Below are positions 29,701 to 41,820 of a stretch of DNA of 64,000 bases, one piece after another (the stretch's first letter is position 1; every line of letters begins with the position of its first letter). Both the position numbers and the translations under genes were made by a program. Under the pieces are notes generated by a model. That model ran no database searches, was not told the origin of the DNA, and saw only the letters and a program-made list of their open reading frames with translations. The stretch is taken from NCBI GenBank assembly GCA_017654935.2, contig CM065690.1, positions 8,348,555 to 8,412,554 on the forward strand, read 5' to 3'. This DNA comes from Phymorhynchus buccinoides (Eukaryota; Mollusca; Gastropoda; Neogastropoda; Raphitomidae).

Positions 29701-32700
29701 GGTTTCACCTACGGTCTCCCGAGTCGCCGGTCCACTCCTGCTGTTCTCAGGAAGCTCAGCACTCTCATCGGATGGACGAATCTCCTCCTCTTTGGCCTTC
29801 AACCTACTCCAAGTCTGATTTGTTGAGACTAATCCGGCCTGTCTGTCCAGACGTTGTGGCTAAGCTGGCGCAAACGACTCACTCGGCTACCGGGAAAGTG
29901 GTCGGCTCTTTCAAGAAGCCCAGGGAGAACCTACGCTTTAAGTGTCCGGACACTCTCCTTCACTCGATTGCCCAAGATTACTCTACAAACCGGGAAACTG
30001 CCACTGGAGCAACTGTCGGAGACTGATACCTCATCTTCCACCGGCTCCTTCAAGATACCGAAGTTTGTCACTCCTATCCACCTGGATGCCGCTTTTTTTT
30101 TTTTTTTTTTTTTTTTGCTGTCCCATCTTCTGGGCCATACAGGGATGCCGCTTTTCTGCCCTTCGGGGAGTTTTCCCAGCTTTCTAAATCGGAGATGGAC
30201 AAACTACGTCTGCCCTCTCCAAACCTGAAAGACTTGCGCCTACCAGCCTCTTCTGCGAAGTTACTGGAATACACGCTCTCCGACTCACTCAAAGCATGCG
30301 GCGTGGCTTCTTCGCTTCTACAGTTGCTCACTCAACTGTTGGGACGTTCGCCAACGGGTTTCCCGGAAGACTTCAGATATTTCCAAGACATCGATGAGTC
30401 ATCGATTGGAGCACTCATCTCTCTCCTGGGAATCTCCTTTTCTAGTCAAACGGGCGTCATTGCGGCTCTAAGACTCCAGGTGGCTGCTCTTCGTCGAGAT
30501 CATGTCCTCTCTGGCTCGGGTGTGAATTTGTCTGGGGTAGAAAAGGATAAACTCCGTTCTCTCCCCCTACCCTCATCAGTTGGACCCAACTGGACAAGTC
30601 TTTGGACTCGGCCCTCAAGCGCAAAGCGGAATCCTCGCAAGAGGCCATGGTCAATGCAGTGACCAAACGTTTTCGAATGGAGCCACAGGCCCCTCACTCA
30701 CTTCGGTCGGCTCCTTGGCCCTCTTGTCCTTTCCGGAGTTCATCCAGAGGAAACTCATCCGGGCGCGGCCCAGTCCCTCCCGATTCGCAGTTTTTCTTCT
30801 CTTCTGAGCAAATCCTCTTGTCTGGGCGGTAGGTCTTTCAGACCTTCCAAACCCGCTCTGCAGCTTTTTCGATAGGGACCGTGCCCTCCAAGGAATCTCC
30901 AGCCGTCTACTTCAAGCGTGGGCGCCCTGTGCGCCGCGTTCCCCGCATGGCAAAATCTAGTAGAGAACGGCTGGATTCTTCGGGTGTTTCTTCAGGAGCT
31001 GCCTCTCTCCCGGATGCCCATTGCATTTCCTCCTCCCGTGGATCAGGAACGTTTGCAGATTCTTCAATCAGAGGTCGGGGCTGTGCTTTCGAAAGGGGCA
31101 GTGGATCTTGTTCAGGACCCCGGTCCGGGCTTCTACTCCCGACTTTTCACCGTACCAAAAAAGTCGGGAGGGTTCAGACCGGTGTTAGATCTTTCCCTCC
31201 TGAACAAATTTTTGCATCCGGTCCGCTTCAAAATGGAAACGGCTGCTTCCATTCAGGCTGCGATCCAGCCAGGCGGTTGGGTAACATCAATCGACCTCAA
31301 AGATGCTTACTTTCATCTTCTTATACATCCGTCAAGACGGAAGTACCTGAGGTTCGTTTGGAAACACAGGGCTCAGTACCGGTTGGGCCTTGGTTCCTTC
31401 AGGCGGTGAAACAATGGCTGATCACGAACTGGATCAACAATTCAGTCCCAATTTGCCTTCTCAGACCACAGGTTTTCATGTTCACGGACGCGTCACTCTC
31501 GGGTTGGGGAGCCCACATAGAAGAGAACGAGATCTCTGGACAATGGACTCCCGAACACATAGATCTCCACATCAACCTCCTGGAAATGGAGGCGGTTCGA
31601 CTGGCGCTTCTGCACTTCACTCCTCTTCTCACGGGGAGAATGGTGACAATATCAAGTGACAACACGGCTTGTCAGACAGCAGGGAGGTACCAGCTCGACC
31701 TCCCTGTCTATGGCTGCAAAGAGGATCCTACTGTGAGCGCACAGCCAGGACATTGCCCTCACGGTCGAATTCGTTCCTTGGAAACTCAACGTAATCGCTG
31801 ACCAGCTGAGCCGGTCTTCGCAAGTGTTGCCGACAGAGTGGACGATTGCTCACCAAGCTCTAGGGCCCGTGTGGGAACTCTGGGGAAAGCCGTGGGTAGA
31901 CCTCTTCGCGACAAGATACAGTGCACGTCGTCTCCTCTACGTGTCGCCGGTCCAGGATCAGCAAGCTCTGGCGCTCAACGCCTTCTCTATCCCGTGGTTG
32001 GGCATCTTTGCCTATGCTTTCCCACCAACTCCCTTGATCCTCAAGTTATTGGAGAAAGCCTCCACAACGCCTTCTCTATCCCGTGGTTGGGCACCTTTGC
32101 CTACGCTTTCCCACCAACTCCTTTGATCCACAAGGTATTGGAGAAAGCCTCGAGAGACGCTCCTCGGCTCATCCTGATCACTCCGTTTTGGACGTCCAGC
32201 CATTGGTTTCCGGAGGTGCTAGCGCTAGCATGGGATCCACTGCTTCACCTCCATCTAAGTCCAAGAACACTCATCCAGCCAAGGTCAGGGGTAGGACACC
32301 CAAATCCAGCGATGCTTAATCTGACTGCCTGGAGACTATGAGACAAGGACTCAAGAAGTAAGGATTCTCTAGTAGGTCAGTCAACCTGCTACTCTCTTCC
32401 AGGCGCCTTAGTACTAATGCGCTGTACAGCCTACGCTGATGGGCATGGTTTCTTTTCTGCAAAGAGCGAAAGACAGATCCCCTTCGCCCTTCTCCGGTTG
32501 ATTTTGTTCATTTCTTGTCACATTTGTTCTGAGAAAAGAATTTGACAGCACAGACCGTTTCGGGTTATAGAGCCGCCATTAGCAGTACTATTGGCATGAC
32601 TCTGGGTACTCATTCGGTAGACTCTCTCGCATCACCGTATGTTTCTCACTTCATCGATGCTGTGAGACTCAAGGCTCCGTCGCGATCCACTCGCTTCCCT

Positions 32701-35700
32701 CAATGGGACGTTTTCCTAGTCCTTAATTTTTTGAGGGACGCATGTGAACCACTGCAGGGACTCTTGCTGAAACTGCTAACTTATAAGACATTGTTTCTGT
32801 TAGTACTCGCCTCAGCTCGCTGTGTGAGCAGCATTCATTCGTTCAGTGGCCTATCTCATGACATTGAGTTTGATTCTCTCGGTCCTCCGTGACCGTCTCG
32901 CTTCTCTAAGCGACGGTTGTTCATATCGATCAATGACAAATACCAGAAAGACATTTCCAAGTCCAACATTTCTCGGTGGCTCGTCGAAATTGTCAAGATA
33001 GCCTATGCTAGGTCTAGGTCTTCTCTTCCGGATAACCCCATCAGAGCACATGAGATCATAGCGATCAGCGCCTCTCTGGCACTGGCCAAAGGAGTCCCTC
33101 TTCCAAAGATCTTGGAAGCAGCTACATGGAAATCTCACAATACATTCCTGAGTTTTTACCTCATGGATGTTTCCACAAGGAGATCAGACGCGTTGTGGTA
33201 GCCCAAACACCTATCTCCTGCTAATGTAAGTTCTTATTGTTTTCTTACTCTGGGGTAAGTCATTATTATAACCTCTGGGGGTAAAGAGATTAGCATGTTT
33301 GGGATATCATGTGATCTCATGCTTATTTATGCTTGTACTGATCTTTTTCATACTAAATGCTTTCCTTGTTGTTTGATCAGCATCACCCTCCTCCTGGTTG
33401 GTATTCTGCTATTGTTTTGAGTGTTGGTCAGTATGGTTATAATAGATTGGTAAAAGTTTTTTTTATTAATCTTACTATCTATATAGCTAAATACTTACCA
33501 ACACTCAAAACAATCAAATGATCCCTCCCATCCTCCCTCCTGATACTGGTGTCAAAAAGTGATTGACAAGGTCAGGGGAGCCACGTGAGCAGTACTAAGG
33601 GAGGTAATATGACTGGCACATAGGTGGCTTCCCTTTTGTTACTTTCGTTTTAAGTGCTATGGCACTAATGGTTTTCGAACTGATAAGCGTTTGTTTTTGT
33701 TTTGAGTGTTGGTAAGTATTTAGTTATATAGATAGTAAGATTAATTAAACAAATCTACCAGTCTGCTCTGAAAACCCACTACTTCAAACTGCAGCTGCAG
33801 AGTACATATAAAACTTAGAAATATTGTCATCCACTCTATTTGTCCATCTTGTTATGTGTATGTGTGTCATAACTTGTTCGTGTGTGTGTGTGTGTGTGTG
33901 TTTGTGCATGCGTCCGTGCGTGCATGTGTGTGCGTGTGTGTGCGTGTGCGTGTGCGTGCATGCGCGCACGCACGTGTGCGCACGTGTGTGTGTGGTGTAT
34001 GTGTGTGTGCATATGTTTGTGTTGTGTGTGTGTGTGATGCGTTCATGTAGGCCCCAATATGAGTGTATGTATGCATGGTGTGTGTGTGTGTGTGGGGGGG
34101 GGGGGGGTATGTGCGTGTGTGTGTGTGTATGTTTGTGTGTGACAATGCATACGTGTATTAGGCCTATTATAAGTAGTAGTAGTAGTAGTAGTAAAAGTAG
34201 TAGTAGTAGTAATAGTAGTAGTGGTGGTGGTGGTAGTAGTAGTAGTAGTAGTCACAACAGTTGTTGTTGATGATTGTTATGTGCATTTTTACCGGCCAAA
34301 CGAAGTCTGACTGGTATTGTTTTGTCTGCTCATGTTATTGGATTTTAAAAAAGAGGCGCTATATAAATTTTCCTCATTATTATTATTACCGGGTAGAATA
34401 TTTTCAGCTGCAGCTGTTGTTATCCTTGTGTTTGTTGAATGCTGTCGTAGTTATAGTTAATGTCACTGCAGCTTTTCTAAATTACTATTGTTTTGTTCAA
34501 TATTAATGTGCATATGTGTCTTATAAATTTTGTAAAACCAGGAAAAAAAATTCAATAAAAAAAAGAATATTTTCAGTCAAGCTGAACAATGGGGTCCACG
34601 TTTTCCTCTGAGAACGATCGTTTCCTTGGTTTCCAACTGCACAGTGCCTATCCGAGAGCTGCCCAACTACAGTGACCGCCGCAAGAACTCAGCCACACCC
34701 AGCATGCGCTCTTTACTGCGCAGCCGCAGCGACCCTCGCCTGCACGCCAGCGTGCTCCGGGAACAGATGCTCCAGGATGGAGGAGGAGGGTGTGGAGGAG
34801 GAGGAAGCGTGTCTCACCACAACCTGACGGCCCTCAGCGATTTCTACGACACGGGCTCTGCATATAATGTGTCCCAGACCGCATCCTATGCCTCCTCCAG
34901 GGACTATGCCTCCTCCTCCAGGGACTACAATTCAGACTCCCCGTGCTCACTCAGTGTGTCCAGCGCCAGCTCTGGTCCACGTGAGTAACTCTCTGTGGGT
35001 GGTTGGTGTTGCTTTTCTTGAATAATTCTTCTCTTATTTGTTCAACAAAAACTTGAGAGGGACAATGAAACAATTATAGTCTCGGTGTGTATGTTTCTCT
35101 TGGTTATTGGACGTATGAGTTCCTGAGCATCAGCGAAGTGGAGAACTATTCTTTTCATCTGTGTCCGTCCTTGCGTGCATCTGTGCGTCCGTTGGTCAAA
35201 AGGAGCCATCTGACACCAGGGAGCGTAAAGCTCACTTGCGTTTATCTCTCTTGTTGTCCGTCACTGAAGGTGATCGGACTTTGCGATGGGCTGGTTTGTC
35301 TGGGTTTTTTTGTTTGTTTGTTTGTTTGTTTTTTTGTTTTTTTCTGTCTGTCCCAAGGATATCTCCCGAACCGCTTGACCGAATCGTGTGAAGGTGTGCC
35401 ACCTTAATAGGAAGAGATCCGCGCAAACCATTTTGCCGTCGTGACCTTGACCTTGATGTACGACCTTGAAAACCGAAAATCTATTTTTAGCCATATCTCG
35501 GGCACCGATCAATATAGGATGTTGAAACTTGGTATGAACGTGGTTTGGCTTATGCCCGTTCTGATGATGGCATACTGATCAAGGTCAAGGTCAAGGTCAA
35601 AAAGATCGCTGGAGCCTGAAAATCAGTGGGTCATTTTTTCTCCTTCTGTCTGTCCCAAGGATATCTTTCGAACGGGTCGACCGAATCACGTCAAATTGTG

Positions 35701-38700
35701 TGTGCTGGTGTGTCACCATGAGAGGAAGGCATCCGCGCAAACCATTTTGCCGTCGTGACCTTGACCTTGGCGTACGACCTTGAAAACCGAAAATCTTTCA
35801 GGGGCCATAACTCCCACACCGGGCGATTGGTAGGCCTTGAAAGTGGTAGGGGTCTACGCATTGGGTTTTAAGCCATATTTTCCACATTTGTACTTGACAG
35901 AAGCGCTTCAGATTGTGTGTGGTACTGTATACCCTAGAGAAGAAAGCATCCGAGCATAAATTATCACCATGCTGACCTTGACCTTGAAGTGTGACCTTGA
36001 AAACCGAAATTTCCTTCTTTGCGCTATATGTTTCTTCTTCAAGCTGTATCTCGTGAACTAGAAGACAGTATCCCTTCCAATTTTGTGTCAGGATGTGACA
36101 CTCTATGGGGTGTCGCAAGTGCGTGGCATTGCTGGTGACGGACATGTCTGCCGCTCGGCGACGCCCTTGTTAGAAATGATAGTTTTCTTTACTTTTTTGT
36201 ATGTGTTATTATTTTCTTGTATTAAAGCATATATACTTTGATGATTGCAATGGATAATTAATTAATTGTCGTTCTTAATAATCCCTTTGTATGAAGCTTC
36301 GTAGTTTTCTTGTGTCTTGCGTGTATGATATCCTTTCTGTTAAAGTTTTTGCAGCTTCGTAATGTATCTTGCATTTTGAGGGTGGGGATGGGACATATAT
36401 AGGAAAGTAAAATCAGTACTGTATTGCCTTCTTTCCTTTTTGCAACAACTCAACATGAAACGTTTCTGACAAGGGTAAACGCTTGTAGAGGCCTATATAT
36501 GCCCTGCTTATGTTTTGGTCAACATTTTGCTTTGTCTCATGGGAACTCAAAAGTTAAAAGGCATTTCTTTCCCATAACCCTGCCTTTGGTTTTGGTATAA
36601 TTATTGTAAATCTATTTTCATATTTATGCTCAGCAACAAAAGAATAGGCATGAACACATTCTATAGCATACGTAGGAAAGAACATAACACAAAAACGAAT
36701 CAAAATTTCGTGATCTCATGTTTTTGCAGTGGGTTTGAATATGATCGGCAAGATTAAGTAAAAAGAATAAACTTCTTGAATATTTAGGTGGAATTGCGCG
36801 ATCTTGAACGGATTTAAGCTTGTAATATTCGAAATAAATTAATGAAGGTTCTGTTGTCGCTTACTGGGCCTTTATCAACGTGGGCGTATTTTGTAGTGGT
36901 CAAACAAACTGTGTATGTGCTGTAACTTCTTGGAGTGTTCACTTACTTGCCTGTATTTATCTTTCCCATGCAAACAGCAGCTACAACATTTTTGTATTGG
37001 GCATGAAACTAAAACCTCTTGTTACGTTTAGTATGTCTCCTGTGTGTTTTCTTAGCTCTCTGCAACAACAACGGAGGTTTCTGCTTTTGAAGAGCACTAT
37101 TATGGTACTATTTGAAGGGAGTAAGCTTACAGAGCTCTATTATTCAAACGAAATAACAGCCATCTAACCATTTACATGCCATATGTTTCCAAACCTTTAA
37201 AGCTACGAGAATTTGAGTAAAAAACATTTCAAGACCACCACACCAGAATATGTTGTCCCTAAGGGCAGTTGCCGTGAGGGCGTAAACCTGTCCTTTATGA
37301 TTCATCAGTCATTGGTGAACACTTGGGAATAGACACAAAGCTGAGAACATCACAAGTTTAAAGCGGGTTGGTAGCAATGTAAACGTTGTACAAACTTTAA
37401 TACACGAAGAAAGAGAGGTCAAATTTGAAGGTACTTTTTAAAAGCATATTCAGTGTTTTTGATCGACTGTAATAGATCCATTTTTCTTGTAGTATAGTTT
37501 TCAACTACACTGAAAGATGTTGGACTGAGACTCAAATTATAATTATACTATTCTACAGAATAGCATCTAGGTTATTTTTCAACCACAAAGCGAAAGCTGA
37601 TGTTTTTAGTGTATTCTGTTTGTTTCTGGCTATCTGACTGACTGACTATTATGTGAACACGATAACGTTTGGACGGAGGAACTTAGGAGGCCCTAAGTTT
37701 CCACGCGGATAGGTATATCTAGGCCAATTTCGAAAATGAAGGTCATTGGTCAAAGGTCAAGGTCACTGCACCCGAAACAATGCCGCAGCACACCTGCTTT
37801 TGTCTAGCTGTCCATAGTGTGCGAGCTACAATTGAGATCCTCGCTGGCGCAGAGGTACTGTAAAGTGCAAGTGTAGACTCTTTGATCGTACTTTAGTTTC
37901 AGTGGTGTTTGTCTGCTTGTTCCTGCAACAAACTGCTTGTTCCTGCAATGCAAAGGGGAATTTTCTCCTATAAAAACATACTTGCCATAGAAACTCTCAA
38001 GTAAGAAAGCATTAATTTTGAATCTTGATGTAAGTTGATCTTGGAATGTCCCTCCCCTTTGTGGGGGTTTGAAAGGAGTAGACCGTTGAAACCCTGTACC
38101 TATGACCTTGTACTAGCCCAGGCCGGGGCTACGTCGACCCTGCCGACCCTGCGCGTGCCTTGCTGGTCGTACAGCAGGCCCCCAGAGCCCCGCCCTGCGC
38201 TGATCCTGGAGCGCAGCTTGGTGTGCACCCAGTCCTTCCTGCCTCCCCAACACCATCCCGCTTTCCTGCGCCTGTGTCGGGGTCAGCTGGTTACAGGTGG
38301 ATGCATGCCCGCGGCACACACGTGTCTTTCAAGCGATAACATTCGTTTGTTCTTCACAGCCTCAGCATGAGCATGTCACTCGGTCATTGGCCGGAATCAG
38401 TTTTATTCAGACAGGTCAGATTGTTAAAGGTTGATACATGCCTCTGTCTCTTTCTGTCTCCGTGGCAGATTTTATACAAAAACAATTTGCAATGGATAAC
38501 AGTTCTCCGTTTTTCACCGCCTGAGCATTAGCATTCACTCAGTGACTGGCCGGGTTCAGCATCATTCAGACGTGATAAGAGATTTTGACAATTCATGGCA
38601 CCACTTGGACTTTGCACCGTGACGCTCTTCTCTATAAGCTCTGTAATTAGAGTAAATAGTTCAATATTTGTGCACACTAAATTTCTGATTGTTTTATTTT

Positions 38701-41700
38701 TTTAAAAGTTTTTATATGTAGGGTAGATGTCTTGAGATGACAGGAAGAAGTCGAGGAGGGAGGAGTTGAGGGAGTGGGGGGGGGTGGGTGGAGAAGGGGG
38801 GTCGGGTTTTCGCAAAGTGAATTTGTTTGTTTTCAAATGGCTGGTGAGATTGTTTGTTAATGGTTGCATGATATGGTTAAGAACAGTTCTGTCAAAATCA
38901 AGCTTTTAAAACGCAGTGTTAAAGCGAAGTTAAGGTAGGTAGCTTAAAGGGACACCCTGACGGATGAGCTTTTGCAAGAAACACGTCGATATCACCAGAA
39001 AGACAGTCAATTCAAGGATCGGAACACTCACTTTGCTCTGGTTTCCTAGAAATTAAACCGTCAAAACGGTGATTCCTCCTTGGCGGAGTTGCCAGAGAGA
39101 GAAACCAATCTATTCTAACCATACTGACCAACACTCAAAACATGTGTATAAGCCCTAATCAACCTGGAACTATACCATAGTATATAGTAAAACGAAAATG
39201 GCCAAGGGCCATCACCCGTACACCGGATATGGGTGGTAGTTATCCCCCTTACATCCGGGTGGGGCGTGGTCCATTGGCCTATCACACACATCATTCTAAT
39301 TTTTCCAGCCAAACTAGTCAGACCTGAGACCTGTCACTCTCTGTCTTTTGAGCTTTTACATACGCTTTGGTGGGTTTGTTCCATTTCTGTTTGTATAAAC
39401 TTGCCTTTATTTTCTTGGGTATCCTATTTGGTTACCTCTCGTTTCTTCATTTTCTTGTCATTTTATATTGAATGTTGTTCGGACCGGTGTTCTTGTCGTT
39501 TCTTGTGTGGTCGGCCATTATGGCCTCTCCTACACCTTCGGTTTCCATCTCTAGCAAAACTCCTTCTGTTTCTGAAACTATTGCTTCTCGTCCTCGTGAT
39601 GAAGTGGGCAGGTTTACTAAGGTCACTCCTTCTAAAGACTCTAAGTCTAGTCGTAAGTCATCAACTTCTAAGTCTTCTTCCAAGACTTCGTTGTCCAAAC
39701 CGGTTTCGCCAGTGAAACCGGTCACCTCTTCAGAAGCTAAGACTCTTCCATCTTCGGATTCTGTGGTTTCCATCCCCTCTTTCGATCCTCAGTCAATGTT
39801 TGAGACGTTTTTTGGAAATTGCCTCAGAGAGTCTCCATGGATTATTGTGGTAGCGCCACGCTGACCGTCCAGCCAGTGTTTTTCCGCAGACTCAGAGAAA
39901 GTCGACCAGTGATTTGTATAGCTTACGTTGGATAACGTGTTCACTTTTTGTTCAGAAGCGCAAATTTGACCCTCTCCGTCCTTCCACGGTACAGTTTGTG
40001 GAGTTCCTTCCTCATCTCCACCTGATGAAAAATCTTTCATCACAGACTCTGTCAGGTGATAGAGCGGCTGTCATCAGCACTATCTCTTTGGCGTTAGGAG
40101 ACAAGTACACGGAGAACCTTTTGGCTCTCCCAGCCTCCCAGCGCTGTCCGTCTCCCTCAGTGGGACGTCTTTCTAATTCTTAGCTTTCTTAGGGACCAGT
40201 GTGAATCTCTGCAGTCCCTATCGTTGAAACTTCTCACATTTAGGACAGTCTTTTGGATTGCCTTTGCATCTACTAGATGCATTAGTGTCGTTCATTCTTT
40301 GAGTTGCCTTTCCAGGGATATTGAATTTTCTTAAGATCCTTCTTCAGTCTCTTTGTCTTTCCTTCCGGAATTCAAGACTAAGAATCAATATGGTGACTTC
40401 AGCTCTCCTTTTGTAGTCATCTCCAGCCTGTGTCCAGTTCTTGGTCCTGATGATGAGGATCTCTTCCTCTGCCCTGTTAGGGCTCTCAAGGTCTATTTGG
40501 CATGAACTCCGGGCAATCAGCACCTCCCTAGTTCTCGTTAGGGCCATCCCTTTGGTCATGGCTGCTGCGTTTTGGGAGATCGCAGAGCACGTTTCTTCAA
40601 TACTACTTGAGGGACATTTCGTCTTAAGACGACTCCTTCTCTTTCAAGAAGGTCATGGTAGCGCAGCTGCCCGTCTCTCTCTGATGCTATCTATATCTAA
40701 TCATTGATAGTCAATTGATGTGTTAGATCGTGTCCCTGGTCTAATTACATCCTTGTTTAAGGTTGTTTACCTTTTTGAGACGCATCGCCCTCCTCCACGA
40801 TGGTAATCTGCACATGTTTTGAGTGTTGGTCAGTATGGGTAGAATAGATTGGTAGATTTTAATTAATCTTACTATCTATTTTAACTAAATACTTACCAAC
40901 ACTCAAAACAAAAAGGTTCCCTCCCATCCTCCCTCCTGATGCAGGGTCTAAAAATTATAGAATGATGTGTGTGATAGGCCAATGGACCACGCCCCACCCG
41001 GATGTAGGGGGGATAACTACCACCCATATCCGGTGTACTGGTGATGGCCCTTGGCCACTTTGGTTTTACTAAATACTATGGTATAGTTCCAGGTTGATTA
41101 GGGCTTATGCACATGTTTTGAGTGTTGGTAAGTATTTAGTTAAAATAGTAAGATTAATTAAAATCTACCATTTTGGACGGGGTGGGTGGAGGACACGCAG
41201 AGTGGTCGAAGCTTTTTCTTCATTGTAGTGCAGTAAAAGAAAAGATGGAGCTATTTCCTTTGTTGTGAGCGAAACTGCTTTTGGTAAACTGTAAATAAAA
41301 AGGCTTGTATTGTGGAAATTTCGTGAAAGAATCTGACTTCCAGCACTAAGAAGGAATCACCGATTTGACGGTTTCATTTCTAGGAAACCAGATCAGAGCA
41401 AAGCGAGTGTTGAGATCTCTGTAAAGGGTGTTTTCCTGGTGATCTCGACGTGTTTCTTGCAAAAGCTCATCCGCCAGGGTGCCCCTTTAACACAGCGATC
41501 TTTAATTTCCTTCTGCATGGTTTGAGCTGCATGGTTGGATTCCATAGCTTTCTTTATTTAATGCGCTCGCATGACGCACGTTCTCTTGCGCTCGCACAAA
41601 CACAAGTATACACACACGCACAGATGGGCGTCCGCGTGCATGTATACACACATGTAGACACTACGTGTACATGCACACGCAAAAAAACCATGCATTCAAA

Positions 41701-41745
41701 ACCTCACATACACGAACGCGTGCATAAATAATGTGCATTCACACA

Positions 41746-41820
<75 letters not shown>

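Larger units (their letters stand above)
27976..33750 (+). mobile_element. DIRS-like tyrosine-recombinase retrotransposon, defective
   Basis: It carries a Ser-rich gag-like region (28552-29019 and following frames to about 30830), RT, RNase H and tyrosine recombinase regions in order on the + strand. The left end (CTATTATAACCATACTGACC then AACACTCAAAACA) appears complemented at 33411-33450. The right end is a palindromic block at 33465-33745. This is the split inverted repeat plus internal complementary region typical of DIRS elements, which replicate via a circle and insert by a recombinase. Several frameshifts, deletions and a retroposon insertion make it non-functional. Confidence 0.92.
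39113..41170 (+). mobile_element. Second DIRS-like element, internally deleted
   Basis: The ends and internal complementary region match the first DIRS (CCATACTGACCAACACTCAA at 39119; complement at 40817-40850; palindromic right block 40860-41165). Inside are a gag-like Ser-rich frame (39472-39864) and recombinase fragments (40030-40710) with no RT or RNase H. The 39130-39290 and 40960-41130 blocks are complementary (GGGTGGGGCGTGGTCCATTG). Confidence 0.9.
38945..41490. mobile_element. Foldback DNA element containing a DIRS insertion
   Basis: 38945-39090 (CACCCTGACGGATGAGCTTT, TGCAAGAAACACGTCGATAT, GTTTCCTAGAAATTAAACCG) is the inverted counterpart of 41340-41490 (AAACACGTCGAGATCACCAG on the other strand). 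Arms are about 145 bp with scattered mismatches. The remaining interior is 39090-39115 and 41170-41340. No transposase is visible. Confidence 0.85.

Noticed and set aside
29042..30228. Separate GC-rich host genes in this block
   Set aside because: Frames overlap within the DIRS gag region and lie between its terminal repeats.
38122..38296. Alternative exon 11 frame ([11 protein letters not shown]) using the acceptor at 38121
   Set aside because: It also fits phase 1 on entry but leaves phase 2 at the donor, does not join the SH3 half in exon 12, and has lower third-base GC.
38113..38319. Minus-strand ORF in the GC island
   Set aside because: Shadow of SHANK exon 11, whose + frame completes the SH3 domain.
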